A DNA stretch of 64,000 bases from an uncultured bacterium (GCA_949300025.1 CASGCS010000011.1:1-64000); one strand, 5' to 3'. Shown: positions 42,493-52,791, counted from the stretch's first letter. The notes: generated by a model not told the origin, from the letters alone. Numbers and translations: made by a program.

Positions 42493-44247
42493 ATGGAAAA
42501 AACCACAGGAAAAGTTGCAGGAATCATCTCCAATCTGGTAACTGTCCATGTAGACGGGCCTGTCGCCCAAAATGAAATCTGTTACATTACGGTTGGCAGT
42601 TCGCGTCTTATGGCCGAGGTTATCAAGGTAAACGGAGAAAATGCATCGGTTCAGGTCTATGAAAGCACACGCGGGCTGAAAGTCGGTGCAGAAGTGGTCT
42701 TCGAAGGGCACATGCTCGAGGTCGCTTTGGGGCCGGGGCTCCTATCCAACAACTACGACGGATTGCAGAACAATCTGGCCACGATGAAGGGAGTTTTTCT
42801 GGAGCGTGGAGAGTACACCTCTCCAATAGATATGGAAAAGGAGTGGGAATTTACCCCGCTCGCCAAGCCGGGAGACACGGTCGTTGCCGCAGACTGGCTA
42901 GGAGAGGTAAAAGAGGGATGGCTGCCGCACAAGATTATGGTTCCATTCTCTTTCAAGGGTGAATATAAGGTGAAGTCTATAAAGGAGAGCGGAAAATACA
43001 AGGCCTCCGAGACCATCGCCCTGCTTACAGACGCCAAAGGCGAAGAACATGCGGTGACCATGGTACAGAGATGGCCGGTAAAGGTTGCCGTAGGAGGTTA
43101 CAGGGAAAAACCGCGCCCGAACAGGATAATGGAGACAGGCGTCAGATGCATAGACACCTACAATCCCATTGCGGAAGGTGGAACGGGCTTTATTCCCGGT
43201 CCGTTCGGATGCGGAAAGACAGTGCTTCAGCATGCCATAGCAAAACAGGGAGAGGCAGACGTGATAATCATGGCGGCATGTGGAGAACGTGCGAACGAAG
43301 TTGTGGAGATATTTGCAGAATTTCCGGAACTCATAGACCCGAGAACCGGACGCAGCCTTATGGAGCGTACTACAATTGTCTGCAACACTTCAAACATGCC
43401 CGTTGCCGCCCGTGAAGCATCTGTATACACGGCTATGACAATCGGCGAATATTACAGGGCAATGGGGCTCAAGGTCCTGCTGCTTGCAGACTCCACATCG
43501 CGCTGGGCGCAGGCCTTAAGGGAAATGAGCAACCGTATGGAGGAACTGCCGGGCGCAGATGCCTTCCCTGTAGACCTTTCGGCCATAATATCCGGATTTT
43601 ATGCAAGGGCGGGCATAGTGGAGCTCAACAACGGCAAGACTGGTTCCGTAACCTTCATTGGAACGGTCTCTCCTGCCGGAGGCAACCTCAAGGAACCTGT
43701 AACGGAATCTACAAAAAAGGCGGCCCGTTGCTTTTATGCATTGAGCCAGAACCGCGCAGACAGAAAAAGATACCCGGCGGTTGACCCTATAGACTCATAT
43801 TCGAAATATCTCGAGTACCCTGAAATCATAGAGTATCTCAACAACCGGATGGACAAAGATTGGGTGGAGAGCGTAAACAAAGCCAAGAACATAACCCTCA
43901 GGGGCAAGGAGGCGTTTGAACAGATAAACATTCTGGGAGACGACGGTGTTCCGATGGAGTACCACCTGCAATACTGGAAATCCGAACTTATAGACTTTAT
44001 AATCCTGCAGCAGGACGCTTTCGACACCATAGACTGCAACACTCCCATGGAGCGCCAGAAATATATGCTGAAGAAGGTTCTCGAAGTATGCGACAAACAG
44101 GTAGAGTTCGACAATTTCGAGGAGTGCACGGCCTATTACAAGAATATAATAAACATCATGAGGCAGATGAACTACTCTCCCTTCGAGAGCGAGGAGTTCA
44201 ACAAATACCTTGGGCAACTAAATAAAATCATAGAAAATGACAACTAA
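42493..44247 (+). CDS. ntpA: V-type ATPase catalytic subunit A
   Basis: The 584-residue catalytic subunit. It has the V-type bulge region before the nucleotide domain, the P-loop GPFGCGKT (236-243), GERANEVVE with the catalytic-glutamate region, and LLADSTSRWAQALREMSNRMEE. It hydrolyses or makes ATP in the A3B3 head. Full length. Its stop overlaps the subunit B start by 11 bases. Confidence 0.96.
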   Translation: MEKTTGKVAGIISNLVTVHVDGPVAQNEICYITVGSSRLMAEVIKVNGENASVQVYESTRGLKVGAEVVFEGHMLEVALGPGLLSNNYDGLQNNLATMKGVFLERGEYTSPIDMEKEWEFTPLAKPGDTVVAADWLGEVKEGWLPHKIMVPFSFKGEYKVKSIKESGKYKASETIALLTDAKGEEHAVTMVQRWPVKVAVGGYREKPRPNRIMETGVRCIDTYNPIAEGGTGFIPGPFGCGKTVLQHAIAKQGEADVIIMAACGERANEVVEIFAEFPELIDPRTGRSLMERTTIVCNTSNMPVAAREASVYTAMTIGEYYRAMGLKVLLLADSTSRWAQALREMSNRMEELPGADAFPVDLSAIISGFYARAGIVELNNGKTGSVTFIGTVSPAGGNLKEPVTESTKKAARCFYALSQNRADRKRYPAVDPIDSYSKYLEYPEIIEYLNNRMDKDWVESVNKAKNITLRGKEAFEQINILGDDGVPMEYHLQYWKSELIDFIILQQDAFDTIDCNTPMERQKYMLKKVLEVCDKQVEFDNFEECTAYYKNIINIMRQMNYSPFESEEFNKYLGQLNKIIENDN

Positions 44248-45565
44248 AGCGTTTCAAAGAATATATACGAAATTGGAGGCCATCACCAAGGCTACTGTAT
44301 CGCTGAAAGCCCGGGGTGTCTCCAACGATGAACTTGCAACTGTTGCGGGCAGACTCTCGCAGGTCGTAAAGATCAAGGGGGAGAGTGTGACTCTCCAGGT
44401 CTTTGCCGGCACTGAAGGCATTCCCACAGATGCGGAGGTGCTTTTCTTTGGCGAACCGCCTGCGCTCAATGTAAGCGACGAACTTGCCGGCCGTTTCTTC
44501 AACGCATACGGCGAACCTATAGACAACGGCCCTGTCGTAGAGGGAGAGAGAAGATATATCGGAGGCCCCTCTGTAAACCCCTACAAAAGGAAACAGCCCT
44601 CACAGTTGATTCCTACCGGTATTGCAGGAATAGACCTCAACAACACTCTGGTATCCGGGCAGAAGATACCCTTCTTTGCCGACCCGGACCAGCCCTACAA
44701 TGAGGTTATGGCCAATGTAGCCCTCAGAGCCGACGTAGACAAAATCATACTTGGCGGCATGGGGCTTACCAACGACGACTACCTCTATTTCAAGCAAAAA
44801 TTCGAAAGCGCAGGCGCGCTCAACAAGATTATCAGTTTTGTAAACACTACCGAGCAGCCGGCCGTAGAGCGTCTGCTCATCCCCGACATGGCGCTTACAG
44901 CCGCCGAATATTTTGCGGTGGACAAGAATGAAAAGGTGCTTGTACTGCTTACAGACATGACCCTCTACGCAGATGCGCTCTCCATTGTAAGCAACCGTAT
45001 GGACCAGATTCCGTCAAAGGACTCCATGCCTGGCTCGCTCTATTCAGATCTGGCCAAAATATATGAAAAGGCCGTACAACTGCCGCAGGGAGGCTCCATA
45101 ACCATCATTGCGGTAACCACCCTCAATGACGGAGACATTACCCACGCAATTCCGGACAACACAGGATATATTACGGAAGGGCAGCTCTATCTGAGGACAG
45201 ACCCCGATACGGGAAAGGTCATCATAGACCCTTTCCGTTCGCTTTCACGTCTGAAACAGCTGGTCATTGGCAAACAGACACGTGAAGACCACGCCCAGGT
45301 AATGAATACGGGAGTGCGGCTCTACGCAGATGCAGCCAACGCAAAGACCAAACTTGAAAACGGATTCGACCTCAGCGACTATGACCTCAGATGCCTGCAA
45401 TATGCAAAAGAGTATTCCAACAGGCTGCTGGCAATTGACGTAAACATAAAGATAGACCAGATGCTCGACACGGCATGGGAACTCTTCGGCAAATATTTCA
45501 AGCCGCAGGAGCTCAACATCAAACAAAGCCTCGTTGACAAATATCTGAAGAGCAGTAAAGAATAA
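44237..45565 (+). CDS. ntpB: V-type ATPase subunit B
   Basis: The 442-residue non-catalytic nucleotide-binding subunit of the A3B3 head. It lacks a proper P-loop, as expected (PTGIAGIDLNNTLVSGQKIP in that region), and has LLTDMTLYADALSIVSNRMDQIP and PSKDSMPGSLYSDLAKIYE. It overlaps subunit A by 11 bases and lies 6 bases before subunit D. Confidence 0.95.
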   Translation: MTTKAFQRIYTKLEAITKATVSLKARGVSNDELATVAGRLSQVVKIKGESVTLQVFAGTEGIPTDAEVLFFGEPPALNVSDELAGRFFNAYGEPIDNGPVVEGERRYIGGPSVNPYKRKQPSQLIPTGIAGIDLNNTLVSGQKIPFFADPDQPYNEVMANVALRADVDKIILGGMGLTNDDYLYFKQKFESAGALNKIISFVNTTEQPAVERLLIPDMALTAAEYFAVDKNEKVLVLLTDMTLYADALSIVSNRMDQIPSKDSMPGSLYSDLAKIYEKAVQLPQGGSITIIAVTTLNDGDITHAIPDNTGYITEGQLYLRTDPDTGKVIIDPFRSLSRLKQLVIGKQTREDHAQVMNTGVRLYADAANAKTKLENGFDLSDYDLRCLQYAKEYSNRLLAIDVNIKIDQMLDTAWELFGKYFKPQELNIKQSLVDKYLKSSKE

Positions 45566-45571
45566 CGCACA

Positions 45572-46183
45572 ATGGCAATAAAGTTCCAATATAACAAAAC
45601 ATCGCTCAACGACCTTAACAAACAGTTGAAGATAAGGACGAACGCGCTCCCCACACTCAAGAACAAGGAGAGTGCGCTCAGGCTTGAGGTAAGGCGCGCA
45701 AAGGCCAGGAGCGAAGAATTGACGGAAAAATTATCTGCCTCGCTTAAAGCATACGACTACATAGCTGCACTTTGGAACGAATTCGAGCCGGGACTCATAT
45801 CTGTACGCGATGTAGTTCTGGAAACCGAAAAGATTGCCGGAGTAAAGACCCCGGCCCTCAAGGAGGTACTTTATGATGTAAAGCCTTTCGACATATTCAG
45901 AAAACCGCTTTGGTATTCCGACGGGGTTGACATACTCAGGAAGCTTGCCCAGATAGGCATAGAATCCGAGATATACCTCGAAAAGATGCGGCTTCTCGAT
46001 TTTTCGAGAAAGAAAATCACCCAGAAGGTAAACCTGTATGAAAAAGTACAGATTCCCGGGTATCAGGAGGCAATAAGAAAAATCAAACGCTATATGGAAG
46101 ATGAAGAGAATCTTTCAAAGGCATCGCAAAAGATTGTAAAGACAAGACACCAACAAGAAGAGGAGGAAGAGAGCCATGATTAA
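45572..46183 (+). CDS. ntpD: V-type ATPase subunit D
   Basis: The 203-residue central-shaft subunit. It is a long antiparallel coiled coil at both ends (about residues 10-60 and 140-195) with the start KTSLNDLNKQLKIRTNALPTL typical of subunit D. It transmits rotation from the head to the membrane ring. It overlaps the next gene by 8 bases. Confidence 0.92.
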   Translation: MAIKFQYNKTSLNDLNKQLKIRTNALPTLKNKESALRLEVRRAKARSEELTEKLSASLKAYDYIAALWNEFEPGLISVRDVVLETEKIAGVKTPALKEVLYDVKPFDIFRKPLWYSDGVDILRKLAQIGIESEIYLEKMRLLDFSRKKITQKVNLYEKVQIPGYQEAIRKIKRYMEDEENLSKASQKIVKTRHQQEEEEESHD

Positions 46184-47963
46184 AAAGATGACAAAATACT
46201 CTTTCGTGCTTTTCCACAGAGAGGCGGCTCCCTTTATGGAACACCTCCAGACGCTTGGGCTTATGGATATTACACGCCGGGACAAGGCAATAGACAGCAG
46301 TTCAAAGGAGTTGTATGACCTTATTGCACGCTACGACAGCGCAATGCTCAGTCTCCAGACTCTGCTGAAGGAGAAGGAATTCCGCAAAAAGGAAAAGGGC
46401 AGGATTGAGATTCAGGCCGGCGCTCTTCTGCCATTGACAGAAGAAAAGATAAGGCTCAAGGGCGAACTGGAGAAAACTCTTGCAGACTTGAAGGCAGAAC
46501 TGAGAGAGGCACGCAAATGGGGAGAGTTCGACAGGAAAGACCTCGAGCGGCTGGGCGCATTAGGCTACAACCTGCACTTCTACCAGTGCAACAAGAAGAT
46601 TTTCAAAGAGCAGTGGGAGAAGGAGTACAGCCTTGCCATACTCAGCCGGCAGGAGAGTTCCATATACTTCATAATATTGGAAAACGATGGCCCGGAGTAC
46701 CGGTTTCCGCTTTCCGAGGTAAAATTTCCCGACAGGCCTGCATCACTGATTGAAGAGGAGATCGGCTTGACAGAAGAGAAGATGGAACAGAACTGTTCCG
46801 AACTGCTTGCACTCGGAGAACATACCGGAGAACTTGCCGTAGAGAGAGAGAAGGTGGAGGAAGAATTCGACCTCTACATGGCAAAGGCCTCTGCCGACAA
46901 GGAGGCGGAGGAGACCATCTCCATATTCGAGGGATTTGCACCAACGGAAGATGACGGGAAAATAGAGGAGTTCCTGAAGGGTGAAAACGCATATTACATA
47001 AAAGAGGCGGCAAAAGAGGAAGACAATCCTCCTGTGCAGCTGAAAAACAACTTCTACTCGAGGCTGTTCGAACCTATCGGAGAACTTTATATGCTTCCAA
47101 GATACGGGGAACACGACCTTACCCCCTATTTCGCACCGTTCTACATGCTCTTCTTCGGCCTTTGCCTCGGAGACATGGGATATGGCCTGGTGCTGCTCCT
47201 TGCAGGCATAATAGCGGCATACAAGGTCCCGGAATACAAAGGATACGCAAAACTGGTGGCGTGGCTGGGATTCGGTTCCATAATAATGCCGCTGCTAAGC
47301 GGGACTTTCTTCGGAGGCAAGATTGCCGACATGTTCAACATGTCTGAAGAGACAAAAAGTCTCTTTTTCAACGACATGCAAATGTTCTGGTTTGCGATAA
47401 TATTCGGACTGGTGCAGATTGTCTTTGCCAGAATTCTGAATGCCATATTCGCCATACGGGACAAGGGGCTGCTTGCGGGGCTGCACAACATAGGCTGGGC
47501 AATACTCATCACATGGGGCGCCGTATGGTATGCGAGCACTCAGGTACCGTTCGAATATCCTGCATTTGTAAACTATGCCGGATGGGCCGGGCTGGCACTG
47601 ATAATCATCTTTACTTCAGACAACAGGAACATATTCGTGAAACTGTTCAAGGGAGTTGCGGCCCTATACGACATTACGGGTGTCTTCGGAGACATGCTCT
47701 CTTACATAAGGCTTTTCGGTCTGGGAACAACTGGCGGCATCCTCGGACTTGTGGTGAATTCAATTGCATCGCAACTTGGAGCAGTCCCCTATGTAGGATG
47801 GCTGTTCATGGGAATAATGCTGATTTTGGGACATATATTCGTCCTGTTCATATCAGCCCTCGGCGCGTTTGTCCACCCCATGCGTCTGACATTCGTGGAA
47901 TTTTATAAAAACACAGGATTCGATGGCGGCGGAAGAGCCTACAATCCACTTAAAAAGAGATAA
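46176..47963 (+). CDS. ntpI: V-type ATPase subunit I (stator, membrane)
   Basis: The 595-residue subunit corresponding to the eukaryotic a subunit. It has a soluble N-terminal half with coiled coils (about 1-310) and a C-terminal membrane half with about seven or eight helices. The essential arginine of the ion half-channel lies in GDMLSYIRLFGLGTTGG. FYMLFFGLCLGDMGYG and VHPMRLTFVEFYKNTGF also match the family. Normal for short bacterial NtpI proteins. Confidence 0.93.
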   Translation: MIKKMTKYSFVLFHREAAPFMEHLQTLGLMDITRRDKAIDSSSKELYDLIARYDSAMLSLQTLLKEKEFRKKEKGRIEIQAGALLPLTEEKIRLKGELEKTLADLKAELREARKWGEFDRKDLERLGALGYNLHFYQCNKKIFKEQWEKEYSLAILSRQESSIYFIILENDGPEYRFPLSEVKFPDRPASLIEEEIGLTEEKMEQNCSELLALGEHTGELAVEREKVEEEFDLYMAKASADKEAEETISIFEGFAPTEDDGKIEEFLKGENAYYIKEAAKEEDNPPVQLKNNFYSRLFEPIGELYMLPRYGEHDLTPYFAPFYMLFFGLCLGDMGYGLVLLLAGIIAAYKVPEYKGYAKLVAWLGFGSIIMPLLSGTFFGGKIADMFNMSEETKSLFFNDMQMFWFAIIFGLVQIVFARILNAIFAIRDKGLLAGLHNIGWAILITWGAVWYASTQVPFEYPAFVNYAGWAGLALIIIFTSDNRNIFVKLFKGVAALYDITGVFGDMLSYIRLFGLGTTGGILGLVVNSIASQLGAVPYVGWLFMGIMLILGHIFVLFISALGAFVHPMRLTFVEFYKNTGFDGGGRAYNPLKKR

Positions 47964-47974
47964 TTTTAAATTAG

Positions 47975-48451
<477 letters not shown>

Positions 48452-48497
48452 CCGCGTCGGCTTACGATATTATAAAAATCTTGAAAATATAGTGAAG

Positions 48498-48523
48498 AGC
48501 CGGTGCAGACAACCGGCTTTTTC
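48498..48523 (+). terminator. Terminator of the V-ATPase operon
   Basis: AGCCGGT (48498-48504) pairs with ACCGGCT (48512-48518) around a 7-base loop, followed by a short T run. Confidence 0.8.
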
Positions 48524-48536
48524 CTTAAAAAAACGC

Positions 48537-48544
48537 TAAATTTG
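48537..48544 (+). promoter_or_regulatory. -7 box for the glmM operon
   Basis: TAAATTTG matches TAnnTTTG, 34 bases before the glmM start. A strong ribosome binding site AAGGAGGT lies at 48567-48574, 4 bases before the ATG at 48579. Confidence 0.55.
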
Positions 48545-48578
48545 CACCATCCGTATATCACAAAACAAGGAGGTATTT

Positions 48579-49976
48579 ATGACATTGATTAAATCGATAT
48601 CTGGAATCAGGGGAACGATTGGAGGAGAGACAGGCAATGCACTCACGCCCATAGATATAGTTAAGTTTACAGCAGCATACGCGGCCGAATTGAGAAGACG
48701 GCTTCCCGGAAAGGGCTCCTACAAGGTTGTAGTGGGAAGAGATGCCAGAATATCAGGCAAGATGGTGGAATCCATAGTATGCGGAACATTGCTGGCGTGC
48801 GGCATAGATGTCGTAAATGCCGGAATGGCCTCCACTCCTACAACTGAAATGGCTGTCATATTCGAAAAGGCAGACGGAGGGATAATCCTCACAGCATCGC
48901 ACAACCCAAAAGAGTGGAATGCTCTCAAACTGCTTAACGAAAGAGGGGAATTTCTGAGCGCAAAGGAGGGGGAAAGCCTGCTTGAATGTGCAGAGGCGGA
49001 AGATTTCACTTTCTACAGTGTAGACAAGATAGGCAAAATGGTGCACAAGGATTTTACAATGGAGCATATAAATGCCGTACTTGACGACAGGATGGTAGAC
49101 AGAAAGGCTGTCAGGGAGGCGGGATTCAAAGTGGTGCTCGATGCCGTAAATTCCATTGGAGGCCCCACAATGCCGCTGCTCCTGAAGGAACTTGGTGTAG
49201 AATGCATTGAACTCAACTGCGAGCCTACAGGCAATTTCGCACACAACCCCGAACCGCTGCCGCACAATCTTACGGCACTGTCTGAGACAGTAGTAAGGGA
49301 AAAGGCCGATTTGGGAATTTCAGTAGACCCGGACGTCGACAGGCTGGCGCTGATATGCGAAACCGGGGAACCCTTCGGAGAAGAGTACACCCTTGTTTCA
49401 GTTGCAGACTATGTGCTTTCCAAAAACAAGGGAGGCAGCACGGTTTCAAATCTCTCGTCGTCGAGGGCACTGAGAGACATTACGCAAAAGTGGGGAGGGA
49501 CCTATTCGGCAGCAGCAGTCGGGGAAGTCAACGTCACCACAAAGATGAGAGAAGTCTCGGCGGTAATAGGAGGAGAAGGCAACGGCGGGGTAATCTACCC
49601 CAACCTGCATTACGGACGCGATGCCTATATGGGAATAGCCCTGTTCCTGAGCAATCTGGCCCACAAGAAGGTAAAGGTTTCACAACTGAGAAGGGAATAT
49701 CCGGACTATTTCATCTCCAAAAACAGAATTGAGATTTCAGACAAGGCACTTATAGACAAGATCCTTAATGCTGTCAAGGAAAAATACTCAAGCGAAAGGG
49801 TAACTACAATAGACGGAGTCAAGATTGATTTCGATGCACAGAAGAAATGGGTTCACCTCAGAAAATCCAACACGGAACCCATAATAAGAATCTATTCCGA
49901 AGCGCCTACAATGGAAGAGGCTGATGCCCTGGCAGAAGAGATAAAGAGTGAAGTTGATAAAATTGTAAAGGCCTGA
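48579..49976 (+). CDS. glmM: Phosphoglucosamine mutase
   Basis: A 465-residue alpha-D-phosphohexomutase. Phosphoserine Ser107 sits in LTASHNPKEWNALKLL, the metal loop is DPDVDRLAL (about residue 248), the sugar-binding loop is GGEGNGGVIY, and the phosphate-binding C-terminal loop is RKSNTEPIIRIY. The SHNPKEWNALK form is typical of Bacteroidota GlmM, which turns glucosamine-6-phosphate into glucosamine-1-phosphate for UDP-GlcNAc and cell-wall synthesis. Phosphomannomutase activity cannot be excluded. It lies 2 bases before the NamZ-like gene. Confidence 0.88.
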   Translation: MTLIKSISGIRGTIGGETGNALTPIDIVKFTAAYAAELRRRLPGKGSYKVVVGRDARISGKMVESIVCGTLLACGIDVVNAGMASTPTTEMAVIFEKADGGIILTASHNPKEWNALKLLNERGEFLSAKEGESLLECAEAEDFTFYSVDKIGKMVHKDFTMEHINAVLDDRMVDRKAVREAGFKVVLDAVNSIGGPTMPLLLKELGVECIELNCEPTGNFAHNPEPLPHNLTALSETVVREKADLGISVDPDVDRLALICETGEPFGEEYTLVSVADYVLSKNKGGSTVSNLSSSRALRDITQKWGGTYSAAAVGEVNVTTKMREVSAVIGGEGNGGVIYPNLHYGRDAYMGIALFLSNLAHKKVKVSQLRREYPDYFISKNRIEISDKALIDKILNAVKEKYSSERVTTIDGVKIDFDAQKKWVHLRKSNTEPIIRIYSEAPTMEEADALAEEIKSEVDKIVKA

Positions 49977-49978
49977 CC

Positions 49979-51214
49979 ATGTTTTCTTTCAGAACCACTC
50001 CCCTGGAAGAGCAGGGAGACCTTGTATTGCGAAACGGGAAACTTGGGCTGCTCTGCAACCAGACTGCATGGCATCCCGAAAGCGGTGAGTACCTTTTCGA
50101 AACTCTTTCAAGAAGGGGAAACCTCAAAAGAGTCTTCACTCCCGAACACGGGCTCTTTTCAGAACTTCAGGACCAGGTAAAACTGGATGAGGGCAAAGTC
50201 TACGGCAACCTCGGGCTCAAGGAGGTTGAGTATGTCTCTCTGTATGGCAGCAATGAGGATTCCCTGAGCGCCTCGGCGGAAAAACTGGAAGACATAGATG
50301 CGCTCATAATAGAACTCCAGGATGTAGGATGCAGATACTACACCTACATAAGCACGATTTTCAACCTTTTCAAGGTACTTAAAGACAACGGAATAAATCT
50401 TCCCGTATATATCATCGACAGGCCCAATCCCGCCGGCAGGCAGGTAGAGGGGACAATGCTCAGGGCCGGATACCGTTCATTCATAGGAGTTGAAGGGCTG
50501 CCTCACAGACACGGCCTTACAATAGGAGAACTGTCGTATCTGCTATATAATGAAACAGGTGCAAAATTTCCGCTTCATATCATATCTTACCACTGTTCTC
50601 TTTCCAGCAAGAATCTCATGCCGTGGAGCATACCTCCCTCTCCCAACTTTCCGGGCTTCTTTACAGCCTATTTCTACAGCGGGCAATGCCTGTGGGAGGG
50701 GACCAATGTAAGCGAAGGACGCGGCACGACCCGCCCGTTCGAACTTTTCGGAGCGCCCTACATGGAATCGCTCGCAGGATACAACAGACAGAATGGCTAC
50801 AGGAACTGGAACGACAGAGACAATCCGCTCTCTGATCCGGGGGTATATGTAAGATGGCTCAAATTCATTCCGGTCTTCCACAAATACAGCAACGAGTGTT
50901 GCTATGGATTCCAGCTTCTGCTGAACCCGAACATGCAGTATCATGCGCTGGCACATAATTTGCGGATTATCCGCTTTTTACATGACAACTGCGAGGAATT
51001 TGCCTTCAGAGAGGGCAAATACGAGGCCGGGAATGACAAAAGTGCCATAGAACTGCTGCTGGGAGACAGGGAACTTATAGATTACGTATCCGGAGATGGA
51101 GAATGGGCAGAGATAAGGGAACACATGAAACTTGAAGAGCAGAAGTGGATAAAGAAGGCCAAGAAGATGCTTTTGTACGAAAATGAACAATTATTTAGAG
51201 TAAAACAATTTTAA
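49979..51214 (+). CDS. namZ: NamZ-like exo-beta-N-acetylmuramidase (DUF1343)
   Basis: A 411-residue DUF1343/GH171 protein, the family of NamZ, which removes N-acetylmuramic acid from the non-reducing end of peptidoglycan fragments. The active-site region is FTPEHGLFSE with Glu56 and His57; ELQDVGCRYYTYIST, DRPNPAGR, VEGLPHRHGLT and WEGTNVSEGRGTTRPFE are also conserved. There is no signal peptide and no room for one, since the glmM stop is 2 bases upstream. The enzyme should therefore be cytoplasmic, where it could feed recycled amino sugars back toward GlmM. Confidence 0.87.
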   Translation: MFSFRTTPLEEQGDLVLRNGKLGLLCNQTAWHPESGEYLFETLSRRGNLKRVFTPEHGLFSELQDQVKLDEGKVYGNLGLKEVEYVSLYGSNEDSLSASAEKLEDIDALIIELQDVGCRYYTYISTIFNLFKVLKDNGINLPVYIIDRPNPAGRQVEGTMLRAGYRSFIGVEGLPHRHGLTIGELSYLLYNETGAKFPLHIISYHCSLSSKNLMPWSIPPSPNFPGFFTAYFYSGQCLWEGTNVSEGRGTTRPFELFGAPYMESLAGYNRQNGYRNWNDRDNPLSDPGVYVRWLKFIPVFHKYSNECCYGFQLLLNPNMQYHALAHNLRIIRFLHDNCEEFAFREGKYEAGNDKSAIELLLGDRELIDYVSGDGEWAEIREHMKLEEQKWIKKAKKMLLYENEQLFRVKQF

Positions 51215-51225
51215 TTTGGAATATT

Positions 51226-51978
51226 ATGGCAAATCCTGTTTTAAACAACACGACTTTCAAGAATATAGTCATCGAGTCTGATGCTGCAAGAATGAGCGTG
51301 AAGGGAACTGTTTACAAATCGCTCGCCCTGCTGCTCATGGTTTTTGCAGCCGGTGCCTTCACTTGGAAGGTTGTCAACGAGTCTATAGACCCGTCGGCAT
51401 ATACATCATGGATGTTCGGAGGACTTATAGCCGGATTCATACTGGCTATGATCATTACATTCAAACCAAAGGCGGCACCCTACCTCTCCCCTGTCTACGC
51501 AGCGGCGGAAGGTCTGGTCCTGGGTTCGGTTTCCGCAATCTACAACAACGCATTCGCAGCAACCGCGCCCAATATCATAATCAACGCCGTTCTGCTTACA
51601 ATGCTTTGTGCGTTCATAATGCTTATATTCTACCGTACCGGCTTTATAAAGGTAAACGGCACGTTCATGAGAGTGCTTTCCGTATCGCTTACCACCATTC
51701 TTGTCTTCTACCTCGGCAGCTGGATTCTCTCCCTCTTTGGAGTGGACATGACACTGCTGCATGGTGCAACGCCGCTGAGCATTGGAATAAGCATTATAAT
51801 TACAGCCGTTGCGGCATTCAGCCTCATTATGGATTATTACACGATAGAGCAGAGTGCAAACCTCGGCGCGCCCAAATATATGGAATGGTACTGCGCATTC
51901 GGATTCATGGTAACTCTTATATGGCTTTACCTTGAAATCCTGAGCCTTCTGGCCAAATTCGCAAGTTCAGACAGATAA
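51226..51978 (+). CDS. Bax inhibitor-1/YccA-family membrane protein
   Basis: A 250-residue protein with about seven transmembrane helices (starting near residues 32, 62, 85, 112, 140, 165, 222). It has the family region around SPVYAAAEGLVLGSVSAIYNN and the C-terminal MEWYCAFGFMVTLIWLYLEIL. BI-1-family proteins influence calcium leak and membrane protein stability; no specific role is predictable. It follows namZ by 11 bases; no terminator is seen after it. Confidence 0.87.
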   Translation: MANPVLNNTTFKNIVIESDAARMSVKGTVYKSLALLLMVFAAGAFTWKVVNESIDPSAYTSWMFGGLIAGFILAMIITFKPKAAPYLSPVYAAAEGLVLGSVSAIYNNAFAATAPNIIINAVLLTMLCAFIMLIFYRTGFIKVNGTFMRVLSVSLTTILVFYLGSWILSLFGVDMTLLHGATPLSIGISIIITAVAAFSLIMDYYTIEQSANLGAPKYMEWYCAFGFMVTLIWLYLEILSLLAKFASSDR

Positions 51979-52004
51979 TATTTTTATCTGAAATATATTT
52001 TTCC

Positions 52005-52012
52005 TATATTTG
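52005..52012 (+). promoter_or_regulatory. -7 box for rpmE2
   Basis: TATATTTG matches TAnnTTTG, 32 bases before the L31 start at 52045; a T-rich tract at 51980-51985 is the only candidate for a -33 element. Confidence 0.5.
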
Positions 52013-52044
52013 CGGTTCAAAATCAAAAATTAAAGAGAACAGAT

Positions 52045-52290
52045 ATGAAAAAAGGAATTCATCCCGAAAGTTACCGTCTTGTGGCTTTCAAGGATATGTC
52101 TAATGAGCAGGTTTTCATTACCCGTTCATGCGTAAATTCTAAAGAGACCATAGAGATAGACGGTGTAACCTATCCGCTTGTAAAGCTGGAGATTTCAAAC
52201 ACGTCACATCCTTTCTATACAGGTAAGATGAAGTTGGTTGACACAGCCGGTAGAGTAGACAAGTTCTATCAGCGCTACAAAAAGAAATAG
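52045..52290 (+). CDS. rpmE2: 50S ribosomal protein L31 type B
   Basis: An 81-residue L31 of the type B form. It has a KGIHPESYRLVAFKDMSN start, SHPFYTGK and a basic tail RVDKFYQRYKKK. It has a single cysteine and lacks the CxxC zinc ligands of type A, so it does not need zinc. Monocistronic, with its own -7 box and a strong terminator. Confidence 0.95.
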   Translation: MKKGIHPESYRLVAFKDMSNEQVFITRSCVNSKETIEIDGVTYPLVKLEISNTSHPFYTGKMKLVDTAGRVDKFYQRYKKK

Positions 52291-52307
52291 TCGCTTCACA
52301 GCAAGTC

Positions 52308-52345
52308 AAAAAAAAACCGCCGCCCTGCAGGGTGACGGTTTTTTT
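52308..52345 (+). terminator. Bidirectional terminator between rpmE2 and hsp20
   Basis: An A-rich arm with ACCG, then CCGCCCTGCAGGGTGACGG, then a long T run. Outer arms pair over about ten bases and the inner CCCTGCAGGG is self-complementary, with T runs on both strands between convergent genes. Confidence 0.88.
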
Positions 52346-52362
52346 GATGGCAATCACACGGA

Positions 52363-52791
52363 TTATTTCACTTCAATGCTCTTGCGTGCAGAAACTTCTG
52401 CTTTTGAAAGTTTGGGCAGGTCTATGTTCAGAACACCGTTCTCGACCTTTGCAGAGATCTTCTCCTTGTCTACATCGTCCGGCAAAATGAGCGCTCTCTG
52501 GAATTTGCTGTATGAGAACTCTCTTCTCAAATAGCGTCCGTCCTTGGCCTTCTCATTCTCCTCATGCTTCTTCTCCACATTCACTACAAGGTTGTTTTCC
52601 TCATCTACATGCACGTTGAAATCGTCTTTTGTAAGACCCGGAGCTGCAAGCTCCACCTTGTACTCGTTCGCAGTCTCGATTACATTCACGGCAGGAAGAG
52701 TTGAATTCACTCTTTCCACCCAATTGTTATCGAAAAAGTCATTGAAAATGTCCGGTAACCAATTCTGATTTCTTCTAACTAATGTAGCCAT
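52363..52791 (-). CDS. Small heat shock protein Hsp20
   Basis: A 142-residue alpha-crystallin-domain chaperone. After a variable N terminus with NWLPDIFNDFF, the alpha-crystallin domain spans about residues 38-135. It carries YKVELAAPGLTKDDFNVHV and the family motif AKVENGVLNIDLPK near the end, and no I-x-I/V tail. The start is the ATG at 52791 (MATLVRR). A GGAGG ribosome binding site precedes it by about 8 bases, and the frame's earlier ATG at 52806 includes that site. Confidence 0.92.
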   Translation of the reverse strand: MATLVRRNQNWLPDIFNDFFDNNWVERVNSTLPAVNVIETANEYKVELAAPGLTKDDFNVHVDEENNLVVNVEKKHEENEKAKDGRYLRREFSYSKFQRALILPDDVDKEKISAKVENGVLNIDLPKLSKAEVSARKSIEVK

